From positions 1-64,000 of the forward strand of contig NZ_JACJTR010000007.1 in NCBI RefSeq assembly GCF_014698795.1: a DNA stretch of 64,000 bases, read 5' to 3'. The position numbers and the translations under genes were made by a program. Below, piece after piece: positions 17,201 to 25,221 of the stretch (within the stretch, counting starts at the first letter, position 1; the number at the start of each line of letters is the position of its first letter). Source of the stretch: Nostoc sp. FACHB-892. Its GTDB lineage: Bacteria > Cyanobacteriota > Cyanobacteriia > Cyanobacteriales > Nostocaceae. The notes under the pieces are model-generated. The model was given only the letters and a program-made list of their open reading frames with translations, searched no databases and was not told the DNA's origin.

Positions 17201-17870
17201 AGCCAATACATTGCGGAAGTTCTCAAAATTGAAACAGTTGGTGTCATCGTCGGCGAACCAGTACTTGGTAGAAGAATTTCCCGATTCAAGCGATCGCGAA
17301 GTTTTCAAAGTTGCACCCCTATTCAAAAGCCAGCTTGGCGCAGCGTCTCTCACACCAGAAGCAACTAGTGTCATGGAAAATGATGCTTCTACAGCCCTGG
17401 CTCCCCCTTACGACTTCTCTGGGGCAGGACAGAGTTCTTCCAATACAGACACGATCATTATTGCCCTAACTGCTAGCGCTTTTGAGGAAGAACGCCAGAA
17501 AATTTTATCCATTGGCTGCGATGATTTTATTCGCAAGCCATTCACACAAGAAGTATTATTGGAAAAACTGAGCCAACATCTGGGTGTCAAGTATACCAAC
17601 GAAGTAAAAACCACAGATACAACTGTTGTCGATCAATCTACACAGATATTTGTCAGTGTTGCCGAACTCCTGAGTCATTTATCACAAATGTCACCTGAGT
17701 GGCTCCAAAATATTTACTATGCCGCAGCCAGCTGTAGTGATGAACTGATTTTAGAGTTACTCAAGCAAATTCCATCGGATAATGGTCAACTTTTCAAAGT
17801 TCTTAGGGATTTAGCGAATAACTACCAGTTTGAGAAAATCATGGAATTGACTAAAACAAACGTAGAATGA
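14283..17870 (+). CDS. Membrane hybrid histidine kinase (dCache, HAMP, PAS, HisKA, HATPase, REC)
   Basis: The product is about 1195 residues from ATG 14283; a TTG at 14262 lies in the GGGGAAG ribosome site. Order: membrane segment (about 25-47), periplasmic double-Cache sensor (to about 345), second membrane segment (LLCAIAFLVATTIGMLT), HAMP, a PAS domain, a coiled coil, HisKA with SHELRTPLN (His646), the ATPase with GTGLGL, and a receiver with MDMRMPVMDGYEAT and the conserved Lys in IRKPF. Two stretches look inserted: a glycine-rich loop in the ATPase (16618-16680) and about 85 residues inside the receiver (17189-17445). It overlaps the next gene by ATGA, so the two work together; the ligand is unknown. 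Confidence 0.9.
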   Translation: MLSKLQPVKSINRLVGIYAKMPLRYVLIVPFILQICGAVGLVGYLSYHNGQKAVKELASQLENEICDRIEQHLDNYLTTPKQINQINLDAIELDLLNLSDFKTTGNYFWKQMQVFNVGYNSFANSKGEFIGIERLDNGMLLINEVTEKHGIGKLHVYNTDLKGNRRQLQQVKNYDPRVEAWYADAVKAGKPVWSQIYQWEDKPEVLSISSSYPVYDKTHKLIGVISVDLILSQISNFLANLNTKKLGKTFILERSGLIVASSSTEPPYTITNNQIKRRSALDSQNDLIRLTTQSLIKRFGNLEFMAAKQQLNFTANGMHYFVQVKSWKDQLGLDWLIVAVIPESEFMEQINANTRITILLCAIAFLVATTIGMLTAQWVIKPILQLNISAKKIAQGEWEQTPEIQRSDELGELAKSFETMAKQLQASFSTLEAKNTQMQVLNEALSHSQSRLTQFLEAMPVGVFIIDAGGEPYYINHIGQQILGQGALAEISGEQLSEVYQAYLAGTDQLYPSDRLPILRALLGESARIDDMEIRYFGKIIPVEVLGKPIYDESGNLAFAIATFFDITQRKQAENLLAEYNRTLEAQVKKRTEEFQQAIEQLQTTQQELIQSQKIAAQEQQAAIREAARSTAANLAKSEFLANMSHELRTPLNAILGFTQIMSRDYSLSGEHQENLTIINRAGEHLLNLINDILEMSKIEAGRITLNNSSFDLIHVLKNLEEMLHLRAASKNLELVFEYAQNIPKYIETDENKLCQVLLNLLGNAIKFTNTGRVMLRVRLGAGGWGNEEQGQNLSHSPHLLFEVEDTGCGIAPQEIDLLFEAFEQTEIGRKSQQGTGLGLAISRKYVQLMGGNITVRSMPGIGSTFTFDVQIALTCPREIPTNQIRYQILTLASNEKTYRILVVDDSKESRLLLVKILTSLGFEVKEAKDGSEAVANWESWQPHLIFMDMRMPVMDGYEATRMIKTKQIGYGAANTLRKFSKLKQLVSSSANQYLVEEFPDSSDREVFKVAPLFKSQLGAASLTPEATSVMENDASTALAPPYDFSGAGQSSSNTDTIIIALTASAFEEERQKILSIGCDDFIRKPFTQEVLLEKLSQHLGVKYTNEVKTTDTTVVDQSTQIFVSVAELLSHLSQMSPEWLQNIYYAAASCSDELILELLKQIPSDNGQLFKVLRDLANNYQFEKIMELTKTNVE

Positions 17871-19702
17871 ATTACGAGCATTTAGACCCTAATAAAAAAG
17901 ATATTTTGATCATTGACGATATGGCCGACAACCTCCGGGTTTTATCCTCCATATTGACAAGGGAAGGGTATAACGTTCGTAAAGCCTTGAACTGGCAAAT
18001 GGCACTGACAGCAACTCAAACAGTCTTACCGGATTTGATTCTACTTGATATTATGATGCCAGAAGTAGATGGCTATGAAATTTGTCAGACTTTTAAGGCT
18101 TGGGAGCTAACAGCCGATATTCCGGTGATTTTTATTAGTGCCTTAGATGATGTTTTTGACAAAGTTAAAGCCTTTCAAATGGGTGGTGTCGACTACATCA
18201 CCAAACCTTTTGAATTTCAAGAAGTTTTAGTGCGCGTGAAAAATCAACTGGCATTGAGGTCGGCGCAATTAGAAATCTTGAAACTAAATATTGAACTGGA
18301 ACATCGGGTAAAACAGCGAACTGAGGAGCTAGAAAAAGCTCTAAAAAAGCTTCAACAAGAAATAAATTCTCGCCAGAAATTGCAAAGCCAACTGCTAGAA
18401 ATAGCACTGCATGATTCTCTAACTGGATTACCAAACCGAGTTTTATTTATCAGGCGACTAGAAAATGCTCTAAATCGTGCCCAGCAAGAATCTAGTTATC
18501 AGTTTGCGGTACTTTTTTTGGACTGCGATCGCTTCAAAGTTGTCAATGATTCTCTTGGGCATCTGGTAGGAGATGAATTGCTGATAGCGATCGCTCATCG
18601 CCTGCAAGCATGTCTGATACCTATTCATACTCTAGCACGATTGGGTGGTGACGAATTTGGAATTCTCCTAGAAAATATTACAGATATTAATATAGCAATC
18701 CAAGTTGCAGAATCAGTTCTGCAACAGTTATCACTTGCTTTTAAACTGTCAAGATATGAAGTATTTATGAATGCCAGTATTGGTATTAGTTGGGGCAATA
18801 AAGATTATGAGCGCCCAGAATATTTACTGCGCGATGCTGATACGGCGATGTATCGGGCTAAGGCTCAAGGAAGAGCTAAATATCACGTTTTCAATCCAGC
18901 AATGCATCAGGAAGCTATTCAGCTTTTAGAGTTAGAAAATGACCTGCGAAGGGCAGTTGAAAGACAAGAATTTCTCGTTTACTATCAGCCAATTGTTTCC
19001 CTGATTACAGGCAGAATTTCTGGCTTTGAAGCCTTGGTGCGCTGGCAACATCCGATTCGCGGTCTAGTTTCTCCCACAGAATTTATTCCTGTGGCAGAAG
19101 AAACAGGTTTGATTAATGCCATCAATACTTGGGTATTACAGTCAGCTTGTCATCAACTGAGCATCTGGCAACATCATCCAGTGACGCCAGAACCTCTAAC
19201 TATGAGTGTTAATTTGAGCGCACGGTTATTTTTACAGCCCAATTTGTTAGAGCAAATTGACCGAATAATTTATGAAAATAAAATCAATCCTGCATATTTA
19301 GAATTAGAAATTACAGAAAGTGTAATTATGGAAAATACTGATGCGATTAAAATAATCCTTCAACAACTAAAGCAGCGACAAATCAAGCTGATTATGGATG
19401 ATTTTGGTACAGGATATTCCTCTTTGAGTTACCTGCACAGTTTTCCTTTGAATGCACTTAAAATTGATAAATCTTTTGTCAAACGTATGCACGATAACAA
19501 AGAGAATATGGGGTTAGTACCAGCAATGATTGGCATTGCTAACTCAATGGGAATGAGTGCGATCGCTGAAGGTGTAGAAACACAAGAACAGTTAGCTCAA
19601 TTGAGGAGTTTCAACTGTGATTTTGCTCAAGGATATCTATTTTCTAAACCCATAGAGCAACAATTGGTTCTTAAGTTACTTGCCGCATCACCTCAGTGGT
19701 AG
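17867..19702 (+). CDS. REC-GGDEF-EAL cyclic-di-GMP response regulator
   Basis: The 611-residue protein has a receiver (residues 1-125, phospho-acceptor Asp in LLDIMMPEVDGYE), a helical linker (about 130-175), a GGDEF domain with intact RLGGDEF, and an EAL domain with FEALVRW, DDFGTGYSSLSYL and LKIDKSFV. Both catalytic signatures are intact, so it could make and break cyclic-di-GMP; which activity dominates cannot be read. Start and stop overlap with the hybrid kinase upstream shows translational coupling, and the kinase is the likely phosphodonor. GGDEF-EAL outputs of this kind commonly control motility, biofilm or light responses in cyanobacteria. Confidence 0.93.
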   Translation: MNYEHLDPNKKDILIIDDMADNLRVLSSILTREGYNVRKALNWQMALTATQTVLPDLILLDIMMPEVDGYEICQTFKAWELTADIPVIFISALDDVFDKVKAFQMGGVDYITKPFEFQEVLVRVKNQLALRSAQLEILKLNIELEHRVKQRTEELEKALKKLQQEINSRQKLQSQLLEIALHDSLTGLPNRVLFIRRLENALNRAQQESSYQFAVLFLDCDRFKVVNDSLGHLVGDELLIAIAHRLQACLIPIHTLARLGGDEFGILLENITDINIAIQVAESVLQQLSLAFKLSRYEVFMNASIGISWGNKDYERPEYLLRDADTAMYRAKAQGRAKYHVFNPAMHQEAIQLLELENDLRRAVERQEFLVYYQPIVSLITGRISGFEALVRWQHPIRGLVSPTEFIPVAEETGLINAINTWVLQSACHQLSIWQHHPVTPEPLTMSVNLSARLFLQPNLLEQIDRIIYENKINPAYLELEITESVIMENTDAIKIILQQLKQRQIKLIMDDFGTGYSSLSYLHSFPLNALKIDKSFVKRMHDNKENMGLVPAMIGIANSMGMSAIAEGVETQEQLAQLRSFNCDFAQGYLFSKPIEQQLVLKLLAASPQW

Positions 19703-19709
19703 CTATCAA

Positions 19710-19840
19710 ATGACACCTGGAAAAAATTTTATTGTTGACGCTCGACTAGATAATCTAAGCGTATTATCCACTATACTGCTGTAAGCAGGCTATCAAGTTC
19801 GCAAAGTTGATAATATAAATACAGCAGTTTTCATCTGCAT
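19710..19840 (+). pseudogene. Vestige of a receiver domain
   Basis: The ATG at 19710 opens MTPGKNFIVDARLDNLSVLS, followed by TILL, a TAA stop and then AGYQVRKVDN. This aligns residue by residue with the start of both neighbouring receivers (for example NILVVDDTPDNLRLLSAML, then GFEVRKA). The conserved acidic pair is lost (VDA instead of VDD) and no phospho-acceptor segment follows. It is the stump of a duplicated response regulator between the two intact ones. Confidence 0.6.
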
Positions 19841-19875
19841 GAAGTACAAAGCTAAGGGTTTTGAGGTAGGGGATT

Positions 19876-19945
19876 AGTGAGCGCAGCCGTAAAGCCTGCG
19901 TCAAGACGCTTCTCTACGAGACGCTCTCGCGAATGCGCCTACGTT
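19876..19945. repeat. Dispersed palindromic repeat
   Basis: The stretch with AGACGCTTCTCTACGAGACGC and nearby GCGAATGCGCCTACG belongs to a family of short GC-rich interspersed repeats; related sequence occurs at about 29995-30035, 38850-38925 and inside coding regions at 17335 and 21160-21260. It encodes nothing itself. Confidence 0.5.
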
Positions 19946-20100
19946 AAAAAAATTGTGACTTTGGGAAAGAATTTTAGCCTTAACTGAACTGTATTAGGCT
20001 ATAAATACAAGTATTCCTGTGAAGTTGATAAAAAAATTAAGATTATTAAAAACAAGTATTTACTATTCTCAATTTTTACAAACATAGTTTTTTATATATA

Positions 20101-21561
20101 ATGCATTTCAATCAAACAGATCATCATAAAAGAAATATTTTAGTGGTCGATGATACCCCAGATAATTTGCGGCTTTTATCGGCAATGTTAACTGCACAAG
20201 GTTTTGAAGTTCGCAAAGCTTTAAACGGTAAAATGGCATTGACTGCGTGTCAAATGGTTTTGCCAGATTTGATTTTACTGGATATTAATATGCCAGAGAT
20301 GGATGGCTATCAAGTTTGTCAACAGCTGAAAGCTGATACTAAAACTTGTGAAGTTCCAGTAATTTTTATTAGCGCTCTAGATGATGTTGTAGATAAGGTA
20401 AAAGCCTTTGATGTGGGTGGTGTAGATTATATTTCAAAACCTTTTCATGTGGCAGAGGTTGTGTCGCGAATTGAAAATCAGATTAATTTGCGTTTGCTTC
20501 AAGTTAAACTGCAAGAAAAAAACTTTTTACTCCAACAGGCTCTTGACAATTTGCAAGCCTCTCAAGTTAAACAGATTCAGAATGAAAAGATGGTGGCTCT
20601 AGGGCAGTTAGTAGCTGGACTAGCTCATGAGATTAATAACCCGATCAGTTTTATTTATGGAAATATCCAATATGCTGGTCAATATATGCAAGACCTAATA
20701 AGTCTGATTGAGGTCTATCAACAGGAATATCCCAAACCCACACCAAAAATTCAGCAAATAGCCAAAGATATAGACCTGAATTTTATGATGACAGATTTGC
20801 AAAATCTAATAGGTGCAATGTATAGAGGATCTGATCGCATTCGGGGAATTGTTCTAGCGCTACAACACTTTTCTCGGCATGATGAAGCAGAGATGAAGCA
20901 GGTAAATATCCATGAAGATATCGAAAACACTTTGGTGATGTTACAACATAGGCTCAGGGAAGCAGCAGACCGTCCTGCCATTGTTGTGGTGAAAGATTAT
21001 GGTAACTTGCCTCTAGTTACTTGTTACGCGAGTGAATTAAACCAAGTATTTATGCATCTGTTGAATAATGCTATTGATGCAATAGAAGAGGGAGTGAAGA
21101 ATCAATCTCCTAGTTCCTACCCCCTAACGCCACTTGGGGAAATCCCAGATGCTCTTTACCAGACGCTAGGTGTAGCTTGTTTCCCCGAAGGAGTACACGA
21201 ACTCGGTAACGCTGCGTTATCGCCGTTAACGTCTCCCCAACTCTTGGAGACGCTAGAAGGTAAAAGACCGCAGTGGCTCCTTCCTACTCCCCAAATTCGG
21301 ATTCACACAGAGGTAACAGACTTGAATATGGTCAAAATTGCGATCGCAGATAATGGCCCTGGTATTGAAGAGTCGTTGCGATCGCGTTTATTTGACCCAT
21401 TTTTTACCACAAAACCTGTGGGCAAAGGTAGTGGACTAGGATTATCCATTAGCTATCAGATTATCGTCCAAAAACACCAAGGGAATATTACCTGCACTTC
21501 TTCTGTTAACCAAGGAGCAGAGTTTGCGATCGAAATTCCCATCGAGCAACCTGAGCGTTAG
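20101..21561 (+). CDS. Receiver-histidine kinase fusion (REC-HisKA-HATPase)
   Basis: The 486-residue soluble protein has an N-terminal receiver (Asp in LLDINMPEMDGYQ, Lys in ISKPF), a coiled-coil linker, a HisKA domain with LVAGLAHEINNPISF (phospho-His near residue 181), and a HATPase with an N box (HLLNNAIDAIEE), ADNGPG and GKGSGLGLS. There is no membrane segment. About 65 residues between the N box and the G1 box (nucleotides 21097-21290) look like translated repeat DNA. REC-kinase fusions of this sort pass signals from an upstream kinase onward. The receiver is closely related to that of the GGDEF-EAL protein upstream, suggesting local duplication. Confidence 0.9.
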   Translation: MHFNQTDHHKRNILVVDDTPDNLRLLSAMLTAQGFEVRKALNGKMALTACQMVLPDLILLDINMPEMDGYQVCQQLKADTKTCEVPVIFISALDDVVDKVKAFDVGGVDYISKPFHVAEVVSRIENQINLRLLQVKLQEKNFLLQQALDNLQASQVKQIQNEKMVALGQLVAGLAHEINNPISFIYGNIQYAGQYMQDLISLIEVYQQEYPKPTPKIQQIAKDIDLNFMMTDLQNLIGAMYRGSDRIRGIVLALQHFSRHDEAEMKQVNIHEDIENTLVMLQHRLREAADRPAIVVVKDYGNLPLVTCYASELNQVFMHLLNNAIDAIEEGVKNQSPSSYPLTPLGEIPDALYQTLGVACFPEGVHELGNAALSPLTSPQLLETLEGKRPQWLLPTPQIRIHTEVTDLNMVKIAIADNGPGIEESLRSRLFDPFFTTKPVGKGSGLGLSISYQIIVQKHQGNITCTSSVNQGAEFAIEIPIEQPER

Positions 21562-21737
21562 CCAACAGCAAACTCGGTAAATTGTCGTTTAAGTTTAAAG
21601 GGAGAATAAAAAGCTAAAACAGTATCTTGTTTAGGTATACCTCAATTAGCAAGCTCATTGGCAATAGAATCAGGAAATCCGGACTTTTTATTGATTACAG
21701 ACTACTATTTTTAGTCGCATAAACGCATAATAGAAGT

Positions 21738-22889
21738 GTGACTGATCTGTTCATCCCTTTACAATCTCTCAAACAAGGTGACTGGTTCAAGCTCATCTGC
21801 GGAGCTAGCTTCCAGCATTTGCCGGCAGTCAGAAATTTAACGTTAGCCTATACTTTGGCGGGCGCTGACTGTATAGATGTTGCAGCTGATCCGGCGGTGA
21901 TTGCAGCAGCGCAAGCAGGGCTACAAGTAGCCAAAACTCTGGCTTGTGATGCCCAAAAGCGAGGCTTTGACTACAAAGGCAACTCGCCCTTTTTGATGGT
22001 CAGCCTGAACGATGGAGAAGACCCCCATTTTCGGAAAGCAGAATTTAATCCTACTGAGTGTCCTACAGACTGCCTTAGACCCTGTGAACGGGTTTGTCCG
22101 GCACAAGCGATCGTCTTTGACAGTATCAAAGAAGACTTTTCGGGAGTAATATCCGAAAAGTGCTATGGCTGCGGTCGTTGCATACCAATTTGTCCATACA
22201 GTATAATTGATACAGCTTCATATGTGACAACGCCGGAAGCGATCGCGCCATTGGTGATGTCAACAGGAGTAGATGCCGTAGAAATCCATACACAAATAGG
22301 GCGATTGGCAGAATTTCACCGATTATGGCAGGCAATTTCACCGTGGGCTGATCAACTAAAGTTACTAGCCATTAGCTGTCCCGATGGCGATGGAATGATT
22401 GACTACTTAAGAGCAGTATATGACCTGATTGCCCCACTCAAGAGTGCTTTAATTTGGCAAACCGACGGTCGTCCCATGAGTGGTGATATTGGCGATGGCA
22501 CTACAATAGCTGCGGTGAAATTAGGGCAAAAAGTTTTGGCAGCTAAGTTACCAGGATATGTGCAGTTAGCAGGCGGCACAAATGGCTATACCGTTGCTAA
22601 GTTAAAGGCAATGGGACTACTGAAAAGAGCAGGGGGAGCAAAGGGAGATGAGGGAGCAGGGGGAGAAAAGACTCCCTCATTCCCTCCCTCCTCCATCGCC
22701 GGGGTCGCCTACGGTAGCTACGCCCGTGTATTGCTGTCACCAATTCTCGAACAGTTAGAGAATAAGGAGGTAAATAACACCAATGTACAAGCGAATCTTC
22801 GCCTCGAAGAAAATGACGTATTACTTTGGCAAGCTGTAAAACTTGCCCATTCTCTCGTTTCCCAGATCAAGTCACAGCAGGAGCGTTAA
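21738..22889 (+). CDS. ldpA: LdpA, circadian-clock-associated iron-sulfur protein
   Basis: The 383-residue protein resembles LdpA (light-dependent period), which senses redox or light state and tunes the period of the KaiABC clock. Cysteine clusters are visible: CPTDCLRPCERVCPAQA (about 105-121) and CYGCGRCIPICPYS (about 138-151), enough for two Fe4S4 clusters. The start is a GTG at 21738. Residues about 300-320 (AGGAKGDEGAGGEKTPSFPP) form a low-complexity stretch made of the same GGGGGAGCA repeat seen between genes, set between conserved KAMGLL and IAGVAYGSYARVLLSPI. The next gene follows closely, so an ldpA-ycf45 operon is likely. Confidence 0.88.
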   Translation: MTDLFIPLQSLKQGDWFKLICGASFQHLPAVRNLTLAYTLAGADCIDVAADPAVIAAAQAGLQVAKTLACDAQKRGFDYKGNSPFLMVSLNDGEDPHFRKAEFNPTECPTDCLRPCERVCPAQAIVFDSIKEDFSGVISEKCYGCGRCIPICPYSIIDTASYVTTPEAIAPLVMSTGVDAVEIHTQIGRLAEFHRLWQAISPWADQLKLLAISCPDGDGMIDYLRAVYDLIAPLKSALIWQTDGRPMSGDIGDGTTIAAVKLGQKVLAAKLPGYVQLAGGTNGYTVAKLKAMGLLKRAGGAKGDEGAGGEKTPSFPPSSIAGVAYGSYARVLLSPILEQLENKEVNNTNVQANLRLEENDVLLWQAVKLAHSLVSQIKSQQER

Positions 22890-22973
22890 TTGCTCGTTTC
22901 GGGAAATTACCCAGAGCGGTTTCTCCTGTATGCAAATGTCCTCGCTATCTCTAAAAACGTCACCATAGAAAGC

Positions 22974-24707
22974 ATGACGATTACAGACGATCTCCAAAAG
23001 TTATTAGACATTTTGCCCCAAGACCTGCAACAAGTACTAGAGAGTCATCCCAAACGAGATAGTTTAGTAGAAGTGGTCTTGGATTTGGGTCGTCGCCCAG
23101 AGGCTCGCTTTCCGAATCAAGCTGAGTATCTGAGCGAAGTACCCGTTACTCAAGAACAGATAGATGATTGTATTCAACGAGTTGGAATTTTTGGCGGAGA
23201 TAATCGGGCAGGAATTGAGCAAACTTTGCATCGGATCAGCGCCATCCGCAACCGCACGGGTAAGATTATAGGCTTGACCTGTCGCGTTGGCCGAGCGGTA
23301 TTCGGAACCATTGGCATGATCCGCGATTTGGTAGAAACTGGTAAATCGATTCTCATGCTGGGGCGTCCAGGCGTGGGCAAAACTACCGCCTTACGGGAAA
23401 TTGCCCGTGTTTTGGCGGATGATCTGCATAAGCGAGTGGTGATTATTGACACCTCCAACGAAATCGCTGGGGATGGTGATGTTGCCCACCCCGCTATTGG
23501 TCGCGCTCGGCGGATGCAAGTGGCTCGTCCAGAAGAACAGCATCAGGTGATGATTGAGGCAGTGGAAAACCATATGCCAGAAGTCATCGTCATTGATGAA
23601 ATTGGCACGGAACTGGAAGCTTTAGCGGCTCGTACCATTGCGGAACGAGGTGTACAGTTGGTAGGTACTGCCCACGGGAATCAGATCGAAAATCTGATTA
23701 AAAACCCGACCCTGGCTGATTTAGTTGGGGGTATCCAAGCTGTAACGCTGGGAGACGACGAAGCCAGACGGCGAGGTTCTCAAAAGACTGTTTTGGAGCG
23801 TAAAGCCCCTCCTACCTTTGAGATTGCTGTGGAAATGTTAGAACGCCAACGCTGGGTAGTACACGAAAGCGTTGCTGACACAGTAGATAATCTGCTGCGG
23901 GGACGTCAGCCTACCCCACAAACGAGAACCGTTGATGACCACGGCAAAGTGGCGGTTACACGTCAGTTAGCTGTTGTCAACGGTCGCGGTGGACAGTTAG
24001 GGACAGTGGAAGAATCTTTCCCACCTGTGCGACAGGCTAATGGCTGGCGTTCATCTGGACAAATGGTTGCACTGCCGCAATTGCCTGTAGAGCGGGTGAC
24101 TGGACGCAGTGAATTTGATCGTTTGCTGGATGAATCCTTCAATTATTCTGAAAGCATTGATTTGGATGCTGCCACCAGACAGCCAGGGCCCAATGGCGAA
24201 GATTTGCCACTGCACGTTTATCCATACGGGGTTAGCCGCCATCAACTGGAACAGGTAATTAGTGTGCTAACTTTACCCGTGGTATTGACAAAAGACATAG
24301 ATACTGCCGATGCAATTTTAGCACTGCGATCGCACGTCAAAAACCATGCTAAATTACGCCAAATGGCAAAAGCCCGTCATGTACCCATCCACATGATTAA
24401 GTCCAGCACCATTCCGCAAATTACCCGTGGCTTGCGGCGGTTGCTGAACATGGACGACCCAGAAATGGCCGATGACCTAGAATTGCAGCTGTTTTTGCAC
24501 AATGGTAGCGATGATGAGATGGATGCCTTGGAAGAAGCTAGACTTGCTGTTGAGCAAATTGTGATTCCTAAAGGACAGCCAGTCGAGTTATTACCACGTT
24601 CTCCCCAAGTCCGCAAAATGCAACATGAGTTGGTAGAACACTATCGCCTCAAGTCGCATAGTTTTGGCGAAGAACCAAATCGCCGCTTACGGATTTATCC
24701 GGCGTAA
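22974..24707 (+). CDS. ycf45: Ycf45-like AAA ATPase with R3H domain
   Basis: From ATG 22974 the product is 577 residues; a TTG directly after the ldpA stop could add 28. The centre is a SpoIIIAA/PilT-like ATPase: Walker A GRPGVGKTTALRE (about 127-139), Walker B VIVIDEIGTELEA, and a GTAHG sensor. The C-terminus carries an R3H single-strand nucleic-acid-binding domain, with HYRLKSHSFGEEPNRRLRIY at the end. Plastid Ycf45 and cyanobacterial homologues share this architecture; the function is not established, although nucleic-acid binding is expected. It has no signal peptide. A terminator lies 146 bases downstream. Confidence 0.88.
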   Translation: MTITDDLQKLLDILPQDLQQVLESHPKRDSLVEVVLDLGRRPEARFPNQAEYLSEVPVTQEQIDDCIQRVGIFGGDNRAGIEQTLHRISAIRNRTGKIIGLTCRVGRAVFGTIGMIRDLVETGKSILMLGRPGVGKTTALREIARVLADDLHKRVVIIDTSNEIAGDGDVAHPAIGRARRMQVARPEEQHQVMIEAVENHMPEVIVIDEIGTELEALAARTIAERGVQLVGTAHGNQIENLIKNPTLADLVGGIQAVTLGDDEARRRGSQKTVLERKAPPTFEIAVEMLERQRWVVHESVADTVDNLLRGRQPTPQTRTVDDHGKVAVTRQLAVVNGRGGQLGTVEESFPPVRQANGWRSSGQMVALPQLPVERVTGRSEFDRLLDESFNYSESIDLDAATRQPGPNGEDLPLHVYPYGVSRHQLEQVISVLTLPVVLTKDIDTADAILALRSHVKNHAKLRQMAKARHVPIHMIKSSTIPQITRGLRRLLNMDDPEMADDLELQLFLHNGSDDEMDALEEARLAVEQIVIPKGQPVELLPRSPQVRKMQHELVEHYRLKSHSFGEEPNRRLRIYPA

Positions 24708-24852
24708 CCTCACCCCCCAACCCCTCTTCGCATTACGGAGAGGGGATGTCACTAGGAGCACTTGAGAACAAGTCTTAGGTATTTTAGTATGGATGATTCG
24801 GTCACAATCAACTTAAGGTTGGGTTTCTGATTGCTGTTAATTTATCCATGCC

Positions 24853-24883
24853 AAAAAACCCGGTCACGAAGACCAGGTTTTTG
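24853..24883 (+). terminator. Bidirectional-type hairpin terminator
   Basis: AAAAAACC-C-GGTC pairs with GACC-A-GGTTTTT around an ACGAA loop, followed by TG-rich sequence. It closes the ldpA-ycf45 unit. The remaining gap (24884-25221) holds a G/A-rich repeat tract and no gene. Confidence 0.7.
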
Positions 24884-25090
24884 TGGGGCTATATTTCCCC
24901 AAGGCTAGTTATAGAAGTTATTTATAAATTAGTGTTCTGGTAATTACTACCAAACTTAAGTCACCAATTTCGGAAAATTGTTGCCCAATTATCAAAATTT
25001 TTTCTTGCTCACCTGTGCCTTAAGGGACTTCCAAGAAATAGATTATCCAAATAAAGGTAAACGCAAAGCGGCTTGCCACAGGCTACTACA

Positions 25091-25160
25091 GAGACACAGG
25101 AGAGGAGGAATAGAGAGAGTTTTTGAGGAAGCAGGGGAGGCAGGGGGAGAAGGTGACAAG
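25091..25160. repeat. G/A-rich low-complexity tract (intergenic)
   Basis: A purine-rich stretch built from GGAGG and CAGGGGGAG units. The same type of sequence occurs as its complement at 34025-34090 and, in frame, inside ldpA (22627-22690), the hybrid kinase (16618-16680) and rsmB (35975-36060). Confidence 0.55.
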
Positions 25161-25221
25161 AGGTAATAATTTGCAACAAGTCTTTCCCCTTGCCCTCTTC
25201 CCAATGCCCCATGCCCAATTT

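Noticed and set aside
24978..25166. Plus-strand ORF downstream of the ycf45-like gene
   Set aside because: Its C-terminal half is the G/A-rich tract and it starts at a non-ATG codon; no homology is apparent.
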